From: Pelagerythrobacter marinus
GTDB lineage: Bacteria; Pseudomonadota; Alphaproteobacteria; Sphingomonadales; Sphingomonadaceae
DNA: 64,000 bases
Direction of reading: 5' to 3'
Assembly (NCBI RefSeq): GCF_009827515.1
Contig: NZ_WTYO01000004.1
Span: forward strand, 62,001 to 126,000
The translations under genes and the position numbers were made by a program. Under the pieces are notes generated by a model, which worked only from the letters and a program-made list of their open reading frames with translations, did not search any database and was not told the DNA's origin. Positions 39,512 through 49,034 of this stretch are shown piece after piece. The first letter of the stretch is position 1. Each line of letters starts with the position of its first letter.

Positions 39512-41229
39512 TCGCCGTCTCCACGGATCAGCGGGCGCAAGTCGCTGATGTCGACGTCGCGCGCGTCGTCGGGCCTGACGCCCAGCAGCGGGCCGATCCG
39601 GGGAACAAGGTTGCCCACGATCGGGGCCGCGTTCCACGCCGCAGTGCGCTGGAACGAGCTGGCCGTCGTGCCCTTGGGCTCGTCGAGCATGGCGATCACG
39701 ACGTAGCGCGGGCGATCCATCGGGAAGGCGGCGGCGAAAGTCGAGACCAGGGTGGACCGGCGATAGCCCCCGGCGCCGGGCTTCTCGGCCGAACCGGTCT
39801 TGCCGCCGACGCGATACCCCGCCGCATTGGCGTTGCGCCCGGTGCCGTAGACCGCGATCATCCGCAGCAGCTGGCGCATCCGCGCGCTGGTGGAAGCCTT
39901 GAACACCCGCCGGCCGCGCGGCGCCGCGCCCGGTTCGAGCTTGCGCAGCGTCGCCGGGCGCCAGACGCCGCCGTTGACCATCGCGGCATAGGCGCTGGCG
40001 AGGTGCAGCGGGGTGACGGCAATCCCGTGGCCGTAGCTGACGGTCATGTTGCGCAGGCGCGGCCAGTCGTCGCCCGGCCAGATCGGGTGGCCGCGCGCGG
40101 GCAGTTCGATATAGGGGCGCTCGTTCATTCCCAGGTCGATCATCGTCTGCCGCAGCTTTTCGGGGCCGAGCTCGTCGGCGATCCGCGCCGTGACCGTGTT
40201 GGACGAATGGATCAAGCTTTCCGGCACGTTCAGCGTCGCGCCGAGCGGGTGGCTGTCCCTGATCGTGAACCCGCCGATGGCGACCGGTTCCGCGTTGTAG
40301 CGGCGCCCGAAATCGCGCACCACCCCGGCGTCGATCGCGGCGGCGACGGTCAGGGGCTTGAACGTCGAACCGAGTTCGTAGACCTGGTTGGTCACCCGGT
40401 TGAACATGTACTTCTCGCCCTCGGCGTCGATCTTGTTCGGATTGAACTCGGGCAGGGAGGCGAGCGCCATGACCTCGCCGGTATCGACGTCGAGCACGAT
40501 CCCCGCCGCGCCCAGCGCGTTGACCGCCAGCATCCCGCGGCGCAGCTCGTCCTCCAGCGCGCCCTGGACGCGCATGTCGATCGACAGGGCGACCGGCTGG
40601 TCGCGCAGCGCGGGATCGGTCAGGTGCCGGTCGAGCACCTGCTCCATCCCGACCTGCCCCCGCCCCTCGGCATCGACATAGCCGAGCACGTGGGCCCCCA
40701 TCGAACCCTGCGGGTAATAGCGGTCGGTTTCCTGCGGCATCTCGAGCGCCAGTTCGCCGATCGCCTGGACCCGGTTGGCATCTTCGGGAAGCACGCGACG
40801 GCGGATGTAGCCGGGCCGGCCGGCCGCCAGCTGGCGCGCGACTTTCGCCTGGTCGAGGTCGGGGAAGATCGCGGCAAGCTCGGCGGCGACTTCCTCCGCG
40901 CTCTTGACCAGCGGCGATCCGCCCTCGCCCAGCGCGCGCGGGTTGTACCACAGGGCATAGGCGGGGAAGGCCCGCGCGAGCGGCACGCCGTTGCGATCGG
41001 TGATCTCGCCGCGCGGCGGGAGCAGCGCCTCTTCCAGCGAGGCGATCGTCGTCGTGCGGTCGCTGACGCCGAGCACGGCGATCCGCACCAGGGCCGCGGC
41101 GGCGATCGCGGCGAAGACCAGCGCCAGCCACAGCGCACGCCAGCGCGCGACGGTGAGCGAGCGCTGGCGGGTGGTGATCAGGTTGACGCGGCCGGTCGAA
41201 ATCGCGGTGCTGATGCTCAGCGCGTTCAT
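39508..41229 (-). CDS. ftsI: Septal transpeptidase FtsI (PBP3)
   Basis: A class B penicillin-binding protein of 573 residues that cross-links septal peptidoglycan. The single transmembrane helix is about 31-54 and the non-catalytic dimerisation domain follows (RGEITDRNGVPLA). The transpeptidase motifs are complete: STFK with Ser288 and Lys291, SSN at 342-344, and KTGS at 477-480. The C-terminal thirty residues (GVRPDDARDVDISDLRP) lie outside the fold. Overlaps ftsL by ATGA. Confidence 0.97.
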   Translation of the reverse strand: MNALSISTAISTGRVNLITTRQRSLTVARWRALWLALVFAAIAAAALVRIAVLGVSDRTTTIASLEEALLPPRGEITDRNGVPLARAFPAYALWYNPRALGEGGSPLVKSAEEVAAELAAIFPDLDQAKVARQLAAGRPGYIRRRVLPEDANRVQAIGELALEMPQETDRYYPQGSMGAHVLGYVDAEGRGQVGMEQVLDRHLTDPALRDQPVALSIDMRVQGALEDELRRGMLAVNALGAAGIVLDVDTGEVMALASLPEFNPNKIDAEGEKYMFNRVTNQVYELGSTFKPLTVAAAIDAGVVRDFGRRYNAEPVAIGGFTIRDSHPLGATLNVPESLIHSSNTVTARIADELGPEKLRQTMIDLGMNERPYIELPARGHPIWPGDDWPRLRNMTVSYGHGIAVTPLHLASAYAAMVNGGVWRPATLRKLEPGAAPRGRRVFKASTSARMRQLLRMIAVYGTGRNANAAGYRVGGKTGSAEKPGAGGYRRSTLVSTFAAAFPMDRPRYVVIAMLDEPKGTTASSFQRTAAWNAAPIVGNLVPRIGPLLGVRPDDARDVDISDLRPLIRGDGE

Positions 41230-41735
41230 TCGGCGACCTCCGCCAGGCCGGTACCCAGCCGCGCCCCGCCGGAAAGCCGCTCGGCCAGCGAACGCGGCGC
41301 GGACAAGTCGCGCCGCCCGTCCGCCTCGCCATCGCCCTCGTCCCGGCCGACGAGGGGGGAGATGATCGATGGCAGGTCCATCTCCTCGGGCGCGGGGGCG
41401 CGAGCGACGCGGATCGGTTCGGGCGCATCGACCGCCCGCGGCAGGCCGAGCGCGGCAAGCTGGCGCTCGTTCTCCAGGTACTGGTCGGCGCGCGGCGCCT
41501 GATAGCCGAATTCCACCCGGTTCCAGTCGGCCAGCTGGCGCTGGTTGGCACGGGTTTCGAATTCGGTTTCCAGCATCAGCTTCTCGCGCTCGAGCGCGAC
41601 GATCTGCCGTTCGGCCAGGCGCACCTGGCTCTTCACCGCGTTGACGCGGAAGGTCAGCACCATGAACACGGCCAGGCACACCGCGAGAACCACGGCCCAG
41701 CCGATCTGGCGCAGGCGGCTGCCCCCGATCATCAT
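41226..41735 (-). CDS. ftsL: FtsL-like divisome protein
   Basis: A small bitopic protein of 169 residues between rsmH and ftsI, the position of ftsL. One transmembrane helix is at 11-29. The following 32-65 ([20 protein letters not shown]) is a coiled coil typical of FtsL. The C-terminal 90 residues are an acidic, Pro/Arg-rich extension not seen in short FtsL proteins. FtsL sequences diverge strongly, so the name rests on position and architecture. Overlaps at both ends are ATGA. Confidence 0.85.
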   Translation of the reverse strand: MMIGGSRLRQIGWAVVLAVCLAVFMVLTFRVNAVKSQVRLAERQIVALEREKLMLETEFETRANQRQLADWNRVEFGYQAPRADQYLENERQLAALGLPRAVDAPEPIRVARAPAPEEMDLPSIISPLVGRDEGDGEADGRRDLSAPRSLAERLSGGARLGTGLAEVAE

Positions 41736-42682
41736 GCCGCCTCCCGCGCCGGAGCGGCGGTCCGCACCGCGTGGCGCAAGGTGGCGGAGCGCGCCCGCGG
41801 GTTGCGCGCGATCTCCGCTTCCGAGGGGCGGACCGCGCGCGAAACCGCGGTGAACAGCGCGGGCGCGGGTTCTTCCATCGGCAAGTGGCGCGAACCGCCG
41901 CCGGTGCGGGCGGCAGCTTCGCGCAGGAACCGCTTGACGATCCGGTCCTCCAGGCTGTGGAACGATACCACCGCCAGCCGCCCGCCTTCGCGCAGCAGGG
42001 CCTCGGCCGCCGACAGCCCGGCCGAAAGCTCGTCCAGCTCGGCGTTCACGTGGATGCGGACGGCCTGGAAACTGCGCGTCGCCGGGTCCCTGGGGGCACC
42101 GGGACGATAGCCGAGCGCCTTGCGGACCACGCGCGCGAGGTCGCCGGTGGTCGCCAGCGGCCGCGCAGCGACGATCGCCCGCGCCACCTTGCGCGACTGG
42201 CGCTCCTCGCCATAGCGATAGAGCACGTCGGCGATCGCCTGTTCGTCCGCCTCGTTCAGGAAATCGGCCGCATTGGGACGGGTGCGGCCCATCGTCATGT
42301 CGAGCGGCCCTTCGGCGGAAAAGGCGAACCCGCGGTCCGCCTGGTCGAGCTGCATCGAGGACACGCCGATATCCATCGCCACCCCGTCCACCTGCGCCAC
42401 GCCGGCATCGGCGAGCGCGGCGACCATTTCGGAGAAGCGCCGCGGGTGGAGCACGAGGCGCGGCGGCTGCTCGGCGGCTTCGGGCCAAGCGCGGCCGGCG
42501 GCGATCGCGTCGGGATCGCGGTCGAAGGCATGGACCGTCGCGCCTGCATCGAGCAGGGCGCGGGTATAGCCGCCGGCGCCGAACGTGGCATCGACGATCA
42601 CGTCGCCGGGCCGCGGGGCGAGCGCGGCCAGGACTTCGTCCAGCAGCACGGGGACGTGCGGGGATTGCTCCGGCCCGCTCAT
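41732..42682 (-). CDS. rsmH: 16S rRNA m4C1402 methyltransferase
   Basis: RsmH (MraW) methylates N4 of C1402 in 16S rRNA using SAM. The 316-residue protein starts [13 protein letters not shown], with the SAM motif [12 protein letters not shown] (29-40), [11 protein letters not shown], and the C-terminal [15 protein letters not shown]. All are diagnostic. It follows mraZ with a 4-base overlap, the universal order. Confidence 0.97.
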   Translation of the reverse strand: MSGPEQSPHVPVLLDEVLAALAPRPGDVIVDATFGAGGYTRALLDAGATVHAFDRDPDAIAAGRAWPEAAEQPPRLVLHPRRFSEMVAALADAGVAQVDGVAMDIGVSSMQLDQADRGFAFSAEGPLDMTMGRTRPNAADFLNEADEQAIADVLYRYGEERQSRKVARAIVAARPLATTGDLARVVRKALGYRPGAPRDPATRSFQAVRIHVNAELDELSAGLSAAEALLREGGRLAVVSFHSLEDRIVKRFLREAAARTGGGSRHLPMEEPAPALFTAVSRAVRPSEAEIARNPRARSATLRHAVRTAAPAREAA

Positions 42683-43182
42683 TTGCGCTTCGCCTTCGCC
42701 TTGTGCTCGGCGACGAAATCGGCGCAGGCTTCCTTCGCCCCGGCCCAGTCGTCGCTCATGCGGGCAAGCTCGGTCGGGTTCCAGATCGTGAAGAAGCGGC
42801 CGAGGCCGTGGAAGTAGAGCTGGTCCTCGATCTTGCCCAGGCGGATCAGGTGCGGCGGCATGATGAAGCGGCCGCTGTCGTCGAACGGCACGCGCAGGTA
42901 ACCGAACAGCTGGGCGGCGCGGGTGTCGCGATCGAAATCCTGCTGGCGCTTCCAGGCGAGGTCCTCCTCGCGGTCGAGCTGCGCTTCCAGCTCGTCGTGG
43001 CGCGAGAGGCCGAAACCGACCAGGCAGTCGAGCTTGGGATGCTTGTCGATGCACAAGGTGCGCCCGCCGCTCGATTCCTTCACCAGGTTGCGGAACGCGG
43101 GCGGCAGGACGTAGCGCCCCTTTTCGCCGAGCAGCGAAAAGGCCTGGCCGCTAAATCCTGTGAAGTTCTGCGCCTCCGGCAC
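42679..43182 (-). CDS. mraZ: MraZ transcriptional regulator
   Basis: MraZ is a DNA-binding protein with two SpoVT/AbrB-like halves that represses its own dcw operon in E. coli. The 167-residue protein has the first half at [16 protein letters not shown] and the second at [23 protein letters not shown] at 43182, preceded by a G-rich GGGGGCGGG, is taken as the start because it places the first domain near the N-terminus as in homologues. A TTG at 43197 is the alternative. It heads the dcw cluster; candidate binding repeats are at 43347-43371. Confidence 0.92.
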   Translation of the reverse strand: MPEAQNFTGFSGQAFSLLGEKGRYVLPPAFRNLVKESSGGRTLCIDKHPKLDCLVGFGLSRHDELEAQLDREEDLAWKRQQDFDRDTRAAQLFGYLRVPFDDSGRFIMPPHLIRLGKIEDQLYFHGLGRFFTIWNPTELARMSDDWAGAKEACADFVAEHKAKAKRK

Positions 43183-43197
43183 CAGGCCCGCCCCCAA

Positions 43198-43502
43198 TCA
43201 CCCCAGGGTTTGCTCCGTTCCGGGCATGCCTTCTGCGCCGCCGCAATCGCGCAAACGAGAGCGGATCGCCTCGCGAATCGCGGGCGCGACACAGGGAAGC
43301 CTGTCCGATGGAAGGCATTTCTACCGCGGAGAAGGGCGGGAAGGAAGGGAAAATTCGGGGATTACAGGGGATTGATCTGCAATATATTGATTTTCCTAAG
43401 TATTTTTGACGCAAAGGCTCACACAGACCACGCGAAAAGCCCCGCGATTTCACGCAGTTGCGCCGCCGGTGCGGCCCGTTCCCCGAAAATCCCCGGTCGT
43501 GC
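43198..43502. promoter_or_regulatory. 305-bp dcw promoter region with 10-bp-spaced GGG boxes
   Basis: No gene is seen here. It holds an AT-rich patch (43376-43410), likely the dcw promoter. AGGGA, CGGGG and AGGGG repeats start at 43346, 43356 and 43366, exactly 10 bp apart, reading on the plus strand. MraZ is known to bind TGGGN repeats with 5-bp spacers. A second pair (TCCCC at 43480 and 43490) lies by the next gene's stop. One GANTC is at 43275-43279. No exact -35/-10 pair could be assigned. Confidence 0.5.
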
Positions 43503-44279
43503 CTAGCGGTCGGTGTCGAGCGCGCTCTCGAGCAGCCAGTCGAGCGCGTCCTTGCGCGCATCGAGGGCCGCGCCCGCGGCCTCTTCCAACACCGCGGCAT
43601 CGGCGATCACCGTCACACGCCCCCGGCCGATCTCGCACCGGGCGAAGACCCGGTCATAGGCGATCCAGCACTTTTCCTGCGCCGTCGGATACCCGTCCAC
43701 CGGGTGAAGCGTGCCGGCCAGCCGCACCGGCAGCGCGGCGTGATCGGTCGCGATCATGCGCTCGGCCGCGTCCTGCGCGGGGTCGTACCGCATTTCGAGC
43801 CCCCAGCGGCCGAGGATGGGGGAGAGGAGCGCGACGTCCTGCGGCCGCCGACGGTCCCCGATCGCGAAGCGCGAATGCGCCGTCAGCATCGGATCGGCGA
43901 AGAGCAGCGCGTGCCCGCCCGCGCGCACCCACCGGTCGAGCGCGACGTTCTCGTGCGGGGAGAGCGCGCGCGGCTGCGCGAGCAGGAGCAGGTCGAGATC
44001 GGCGAGCGCCGGGCTGGCCGCCCCGTCCCCGCCCGCAAGCGTGTCGATCGGCATCAGGTCGAAACGCCGTTCGAGCGCGCTGCGGGTCCAGCCGGTGCGC
44101 GTTTCCAGGCTGAGCATCTCGGACATTCCGGCCGCTTCGGCCCAGTAGATCGGCAGCGTGGTGAACAGGCCCAGTTCCGCCCGCGCGCGGGTGCCGCCGG
44201 ACAGGGCCCAGGCCGCCACGGCCAGCGCCAGGGCGCAGGCCCCGCCCAGCCACGCCAGCTTACTGCGGCGGGATCGCAT
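43503..44279 (-). CDS. GldG-like membrane-anchored protein
   Basis: A 258-residue protein with one N-terminal transmembrane helix (about 8-27) and a soluble domain. The domain shows LGLFTTLPIYWAEAAGMSEML, then ALADLDLLLLAQPRALSPHENVALDRWVRAGG and ALLFADPML. This resembles the GldG-like, glutamine-amidotransferase-fold domain of uncharacterised ABC-transport systems. No transporter genes are next to it. Its ATG lies 20 bases inside the upstream small membrane protein gene. Function unknown. Confidence 0.65.
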   Translation of the reverse strand: MRSRRSKLAWLGGACALALAVAAWALSGGTRARAELGLFTTLPIYWAEAAGMSEMLSLETRTGWTRSALERRFDLMPIDTLAGGDGAASPALADLDLLLLAQPRALSPHENVALDRWVRAGGHALLFADPMLTAHSRFAIGDRRRPQDVALLSPILGRWGLEMRYDPAQDAAERMIATDHAALPVRLAGTLHPVDGYPTAQEKCWIAYDRVFARCEIGRGRVTVIADAAVLEEAAGAALDARKDALDWLLESALDTDR

Positions 44280-44631
44280 CGTCCGCTTCGGGCATCGGCG
44301 GCATGGGCACGACCGGTCCCGGGGTTGCCGTTGCGCTCGCCTTCGGGTCGGGAACGACGCCGGCTTCGGCGAGGGGATCGTTCTGCTGGCTGTGCACCAC
44401 CGGGCCGGCCGAGACGGTGGCCGCGGCCTCGGGCACGCTGCCCGCTTCGGTGCGGTTGGCCCGATCGGTGATGACATCGGCCAGGGCCAGGACCAGGACG
44501 ATCCCGATCAGGCCCGACAGGCCGACCTGCAGCCGCTGGAACGAATCCGACCGCCCGCGGCCCGATCGCTCGACGGGCTGCCGCGCCGGGTCCGGGCGCC
44601 TTTCACCGATGATGCCGCCGATACCGCGCAT
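44260..44631 (-). CDS. Small single-pass membrane protein
   Basis: A 123-residue protein with a basic, Arg-rich N-terminus, one transmembrane helix (about 37-53, GLSGLIGIVLVLALADVI) and a Pro/Ala-rich tail. No family is recognised. Its 3' end overlaps the GldG-like gene by 20 bases in another frame, and it follows the cysteine synthase gene by 30 bases. The overlap suggests it is co-translated with and may assemble with the GldG-like protein. Confidence 0.65.
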   Translation of the reverse strand: MRGIGGIIGERRPDPARQPVERSGRGRSDSFQRLQVGLSGLIGIVLVLALADVITDRANRTEAGSVPEAAATVSAGPVVHSQQNDPLAEAGVVPDPKASATATPGPVVPMPPMPEADDAIPPQ

Positions 44632-44661
44632 GTCCCGAGGCTAGACCAACGCGGCCGCCAG

Positions 44662-45663
44662 TCAATCGCGTTCGAGCCAGTCGAAGGGCGGCAGGCCCTT
44701 CGATTCCAGCCATTCGCGGTTGTAGAGGGTGGAGAGATAGCGAAAGCCGGTGTCGCAAAGGATCGTCGCCACCCGCGCGCCCTTGCCCAGTTGCCGGCCC
44801 AGCGCGACGGCCCCGGCGACGTTGATCCCCGACGACAGGCCCAGGCACAGCCCCTCCTCGCGCAGGAGCCGGGCAACCCATTCGAGCCCTTCCTCGTCCG
44901 AGATGCGGAACTGCGTGTCGATCGGCGCGCCTTCCAGGTTGGCGGTGATCCGGCCCTGCCCGATCCCTTCCGCGACCGAACTGCCTTCGGCCTTCAGCTC
45001 GCCATTGGCGTAGAAGTTGAACAGCGCGGCGCCGTGCGGATCGGTCAGCGCGATCGTGACGTTCTCGTCCCGCTCCTTCAGGCCCATGCCGACGCCGGCG
45101 ATCGTGCCGCCGGTGCCCGCCGCGCAGGTGAAACCGTCGATCCGCCCGTCCATCTGGTCCCACAATTCGGGCGCCGTGCTTTCCAGGTGCGCCTTGCGGT
45201 TGGCGGTATTGTCGAACTGGTTGGCCCAGATCGCGCCTTCGGTCTCCTCCGCCAGGCGGCGGCTGGTGTGGACGAAGTGGTTGCAGTCCGAATACTTGGT
45301 CGGCGGCACCAGGACCAGTTCCGCGCCCAGCGCGCGCAGGGTCGCCATCTTCTCGCGGCTCTGGTTGTCGGGCATGACGATGATCGTGCGATAGCCCAGG
45401 GCATTGGCGACCAGCGCGATGCCGATCCCGGTATTGCCGGCCGTCCCCTCGACCACGCAGCCGCCCGGCTTCAGCTCGCCGCGCGCCTCGGCATCGCGGA
45501 CGATGCCCAGGGCCGCCCGGTCCTTCACGCTGGCGCCTGGATTGGCGAATTCGCACTTGCCCCAGATCTCGCAACCGGCCGCCTCGCTCGGCCCCTTGAG
45601 CAGGACGAGCGGCGTGTTACCGATGAGATCGAGCGTGTCGGTGCGGGATGCAGGTGGTGTCAT
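44662..45663 (-). CDS. cysK: Cysteine synthase, PLP-dependent
   Basis: A fold-type II PLP enzyme of 333 residues that normally makes cysteine from O-acetylserine and sulfide. The PLP lysine is Lys47 in NPGASVKDRAA. Further signatures are EGTAGNTGIGIALVA, AAGTGGTIAGVG and SSGINVAGA. It is closest in feel to the Cds1 / single-domain cystathionine-beta-synthase-like branch (GNTPLVLLKGPSEAAGCEIWGK), so a cysteine desulfhydrase role is an alternative. ATG 45663 chosen over one 20 codons upstream. Confidence 0.88.
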   Translation of the reverse strand: MTPPASRTDTLDLIGNTPLVLLKGPSEAAGCEIWGKCEFANPGASVKDRAALGIVRDAEARGELKPGGCVVEGTAGNTGIGIALVANALGYRTIIVMPDNQSREKMATLRALGAELVLVPPTKYSDCNHFVHTSRRLAEETEGAIWANQFDNTANRKAHLESTAPELWDQMDGRIDGFTCAAGTGGTIAGVGMGLKERDENVTIALTDPHGAALFNFYANGELKAEGSSVAEGIGQGRITANLEGAPIDTQFRISDEEGLEWVARLLREEGLCLGLSSGINVAGAVALGRQLGKGARVATILCDTGFRYLSTLYNREWLESKGLPPFDWLERD

Positions 45664-45783
45664 GGTGACCGAGCTAGGATCGCTTGCCCATCGGCGCAAC
45701 GCATTTGCGGTTTGCGACTGCATACCGCGCCTAATGCCCGGCCGGGCGCGCCGGGCGCACCCGCCGCGGGCCGCGGTGTCGGC

Positions 45784-46101
45784 TCAGTCTTCCTGCGCGA
45801 TCGCGACTTTCAGCCCGTCGAGGTCGGGCGTGAACGGGATCTGGCAGCCCAGGCGCGAATTGTCGTCGCGGTGGTCGCTCGATTCCAGCAGGTCGTCCTC
45901 GTCCTCGCTCATCTGCGGCAGCTTGTCGCGGAAGGACGGATCGACGTGGACGTGGCAGGTGGCGCACGAACAGCACCCGCCGCACAGGGCCAGCAGTTCG
46001 TCGAAGCCGTTGTCGCGGATCGCTTCCATCACGGTCAGGCCATCCTCGACGTCGATCGACGATTCTTCCCCACTGCGATTGACGACGATCAGCTTGGGCA
46101 T
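45784..46101 (-). CDS. 2Fe-2S ferredoxin, adrenodoxin type
   Basis: A small electron carrier of 105 residues. Cluster ligands follow the adrenodoxin/ISC pattern: C-x5-C-x2-C in [13 protein letters not shown], with the fourth Cys in RLGCQIPF. An extra Cys lies inside the first loop. It could serve P450s, Fe-S assembly or, given the nearby sulfur genes, other reductases. The partner is not in the window. Confidence 0.93.
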   Translation of the reverse strand: MPKLIVVNRSGEESSIDVEDGLTVMEAIRDNGFDELLALCGGCCSCATCHVHVDPSFRDKLPQMSEDEDDLLESSDHRDDNSRLGCQIPFTPDLDGLKVAIAQED

Positions 46102-46191
46102 TGCGCGTGTTTCCCTTATGGCGTGCGGCCGTGAACGGGCCGGATGCGCCGGCCTGCTAGGCAATCGCAGTGGGGAAGGCAAGCCGGGCGG

Positions 46192-46809
46192 ATGGGACTG
46201 ACAGCCGACCAGTTGCGCGAAGGGATCGATTTCGTTGCGGCGCGTGAAGCGCGGCTTGGCGCGGCGCTGGGCCGTGTCGGCTACCCCGATACCCGCATCC
46301 GCGAGCGGGGTTACCGCACGTTGTTGCGCACGATCGTGGGGCAGCAGGTTTCGGTCGCGGCGGCCACGTCGATGTGGAACAAGCTGGAAGCCGAACTGGG
46401 CGAAGACATTGCCCCCGATGCCCTGTTGGCGCGGGATTTCGACACTCTGCGCGCCTGCGGCCTCTCGCGCCAGAAGCAGGGTTATGCCCGTTCGCTCTGC
46501 GAAAGGGTGGTCAGCGGTGCGCTCGACCTCGACAACCTTCCGGCCGACGACGAGGAGGCGATTGCCGAACTGACGCAGATCAAGGGCATCGGCCGGTGGT
46601 CGGCCGAAATCTACCTGCTGTTTGCGGAGGGGCGGCCCGATATCTGGCCGGCCGGCGATCTGGCCGTTCAGGCCGGCATCGGCCGCATTCTGGACCTGCC
46701 GGAACGCCCATCGGAGAAGGAAACGCGCGCGCTTGCCGAAGACTGGCGGCCCCATCGCGGCGCCGTCGCGATCCTGACCTGGCACTGTTACAACAATCCA
46801 GCCCTGTGA
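46192..46809 (+). CDS. HhH-GPD DNA glycosylase, AlkA type
   Basis: A base-excision enzyme of 205 residues of the DNA-3-methyladenine glycosylase II type. It has [19 protein letters not shown], the helix-hairpin-helix [17 protein letters not shown], and the catalytic Asp156 in [11 protein letters not shown]. The size matches the short bacterial AlkA-like proteins without the N-terminal domain. ATG 46192 is preceded by a G-rich ribosome binding site. Confidence 0.9.
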   Translation: MGLTADQLREGIDFVAAREARLGAALGRVGYPDTRIRERGYRTLLRTIVGQQVSVAAATSMWNKLEAELGEDIAPDALLARDFDTLRACGLSRQKQGYARSLCERVVSGALDLDNLPADDEEAIAELTQIKGIGRWSAEIYLLFAEGRPDIWPAGDLAVQAGIGRILDLPERPSEKETRALAEDWRPHRGAVAILTWHCYNNPAL

Positions 46810-46888
46810 ACCGTTCGTCGGTTTACGGATGCAATCCCTCCCCTGTTTGCAGTAGCGTGCCGACGCAGGAACAGGGGAGACAAAGACC

Positions 46889-48955
46889 ATGCGTTCGCTT
46901 TCGAACATGCTCGCCGCAGGCGCCGCGCTCACCGCGCTGGCAATGACCTTGCCCACCACCGCCACGGCCCAGGAAACGGAGACCACCTCGGGAATGACCA
47001 ACCCGGCCCACGCCGCACCGCTGATCCCGCGCGAGGATCTTTTCGGCAACCCGACCCGCAGCGCCGGGCGCCTGAGCCCCGACGGCCGGTGGCTGAGCTG
47101 GCTCGCGCCGAAGGACGGGGTGATGAACGTCTGGCTCGCGCCCGTCGACGATCCCGCCGCCGCCCGCGCGATGACGAGCGCGACCGAGCGCCCGATCCGT
47201 TCCTATTTCTGGGCCCCGGACAGCCGCAGCCTGCTCTATATCCAGGACAAGGGCGGGGACGAGAACTTCCTGCTCTACGGCATCGACATCGCCAGCGGGA
47301 AGGAAACCACCCTGACCCCGTTCGAAGATACCCGGGTCCAGATCGTCGGCACGTCGGAGAATATCCGCGACCGGATCCTGGTCGGCCTCAACAATCGCGA
47401 TCCGCGCTACCACGACGTCCACATGCTCGATCTCAACACCGGCCAACTGACCCTGGTGCTGCAGAACGACGCCTATGCCGGCTTCCTGGCGGACGACAAT
47501 CTCGACTTGCGCATGGCGCTGCGCCCCAACGCGGCGGGCGGGATGGATTTCTTCCCGATCGTCGATGGCGAGATCGCCGACGAGCCGGCCGAAAGCACCG
47601 GGCTGGAAGATTCGCTGACGACCCAGCCGGCCGGTTTCACCACCGACGGCAAGACGATGTACTGGATCGACAGCCGCGGCCGGAACACCGCCGCGCTGAT
47701 CGCGCAGGACGTCGCAACCGGCGAAAAGACCGTGATCGCGCAGAACGACAAGGCCGATATCGGCGGCGCGCTGACCGATCCGAGGACCGGCGAGATCGAG
47801 GCCTACAGCTTCACCTACCTGACCACCGAATGGACCGCGATCGATCCCGAGATCGGGAGCGCGCTCGACTGGCTCGACCAGCGGCTGGAGGGCGAGTTCG
47901 GAATCCAGTCGCGGACCGAGGACGACAGCAAGTGGGTGGTCTGGAACGACCCGCTGACCGCGCCGGTGCGGACGTTCATCTACGACCGCGAGGCGGGCAC
48001 GCTGGAGGAATTCTACGTCAGCCGGCCCGAGCTGGAAGGCGCGCCGCTGCAGCCGATGCACCCGCTGGAGCTGACCGCGCGCGACGGGCTGACCCTGCCG
48101 TCCTACCTCACGCTGCCGCCGGGCTCCGACGCCGATGGCGACGGCGTTCCCGAGGCGCCGGTGCCGATGGTCCTGCTGGTCCACGGCGGCCCCTGGGCGC
48201 GCGACGGCTATGGCTACGATTCGCAGCACCAGTGGCTGGCCAACCGCGGCTACGCCGTTCTCAGCGTCAATTTCCGCGGCTCGACCGGCTTCGGCAAGGA
48301 ATTCATCTCCGCCGGCGACCTCGAATGGGGCCGCAAGATGCACGACGACCTGATCGACGCGGTGGACTGGGCAATCGAAAGCGGCGTGACCGCGCCCGAC
48401 AAGGTCGCGATCATGGGCGGTTCCTACGGCGGCTATGCCACGCTCGCCGGGCTGACCTTCACGCCGGAGAAATTCGCCTGCGGCGTGGACATCGTGGGCC
48501 CGTCCAACCTCGAGACCCTGCTGGAGACGATCCCGCCCTACTGGGCGCCGCTGGTCGAACAGTTCCACCAGCGCATGGGCGATCCCGACACGCCCGAAGG
48601 GCTGGCCCTGCTGAAGGAACGCAGCCCGCTCCATTCGGCGGACCGGATCACCAAGCCGCTGCTGATCGGGCAGGGCGCCAACGATCCGCGGGTCAAGCAG
48701 GCGGAAAGCGACCAGATCGTCGCTGCGATGCAGGAACACGGGATCCCGGTCACGTACGTGCTCTTCCCCGACGAGGGCCACGGGTTCGCCCGCCCGGCGA
48801 ACAACATCGCCTTCACCGCGATCAGCGAGAATTTCCTCGCCACCTGCCTGGGCGGCCGGGCCGAGCCGATCGGTGACACCGTCGCCGCGTCCTCGGCGCA
48901 GATCGTCGAGGGCGAGGAATTCGTCCAGGGCCTGGCCGAAGCGCTCGCCGACTGA
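46889..48955 (+). CDS. Secreted S9-family prolyl oligopeptidase-like peptidase
   Basis: A 688-residue serine peptidase. A signal peptide (about 1-28, ending ATAQ) sends it to the periplasm. Residues 45-390 form a beta-propeller that restricts access to small peptides. The alpha/beta hydrolase domain has the triad Ser512 (GGSYGGYA), Asp599 (QGANDPRV) and His631 (DEGHGFARP). Family members cleave after proline or release dipeptides; exact specificity is not readable. The stop codon TGA lies within the box at 48952-48967. Confidence 0.93.
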   Translation: MRSLSNMLAAGAALTALAMTLPTTATAQETETTSGMTNPAHAAPLIPREDLFGNPTRSAGRLSPDGRWLSWLAPKDGVMNVWLAPVDDPAAARAMTSATERPIRSYFWAPDSRSLLYIQDKGGDENFLLYGIDIASGKETTLTPFEDTRVQIVGTSENIRDRILVGLNNRDPRYHDVHMLDLNTGQLTLVLQNDAYAGFLADDNLDLRMALRPNAAGGMDFFPIVDGEIADEPAESTGLEDSLTTQPAGFTTDGKTMYWIDSRGRNTAALIAQDVATGEKTVIAQNDKADIGGALTDPRTGEIEAYSFTYLTTEWTAIDPEIGSALDWLDQRLEGEFGIQSRTEDDSKWVVWNDPLTAPVRTFIYDREAGTLEEFYVSRPELEGAPLQPMHPLELTARDGLTLPSYLTLPPGSDADGDGVPEAPVPMVLLVHGGPWARDGYGYDSQHQWLANRGYAVLSVNFRGSTGFGKEFISAGDLEWGRKMHDDLIDAVDWAIESGVTAPDKVAIMGGSYGGYATLAGLTFTPEKFACGVDIVGPSNLETLLETIPPYWAPLVEQFHQRMGDPDTPEGLALLKERSPLHSADRITKPLLIGQGANDPRVKQAESDQIVAAMQEHGIPVTYVLFPDEGHGFARPANNIAFTAISENFLATCLGGRAEPIGDTVAASSAQIVEGEEFVQGLAEALAD

Positions 48956-48967
48956 CGCTTACGTAAA
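48952..48967 (+). promoter_or_regulatory. Second copy of the TGACGC-N2-ACGTAA box
   Basis: The sequence ctgacgcttacgtaaa matches the 2502-2517 element at 12 of 16 positions and includes the peptidase stop codon. Like the first copy it lies upstream of an SDR gene (start 49035). A terminator hairpin lies between box and gene. Regulator not known; inference only. Confidence 0.35.
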
Positions 48968-48981
48968 GTGCTGGCAAAAGC

Positions 48982-49020
48982 GGCCGCGCGGGGGTACCCA
49001 TCCCCGCGCGGCCATTTTTT
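48982..49020 (+). terminator. Strong rho-independent terminator
   Basis: A perfect 12-bp stem (48982-48993 with 49002-49013, GGCCGCGCGGGG) has an 8-base loop and is followed by A and six T. It ends the S9 peptidase transcript. Its T-run finishes only 14 bases before the next gene's ATG. Confidence 0.93.
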
Positions 49021-49034
49021 GCGGGAGAGGCACA

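Noticed and set aside
46889-48955. S9 peptidase as a recently acquired gene
   Set aside because: Base composition and codon use look like the neighbours; nothing mobile flanks it.
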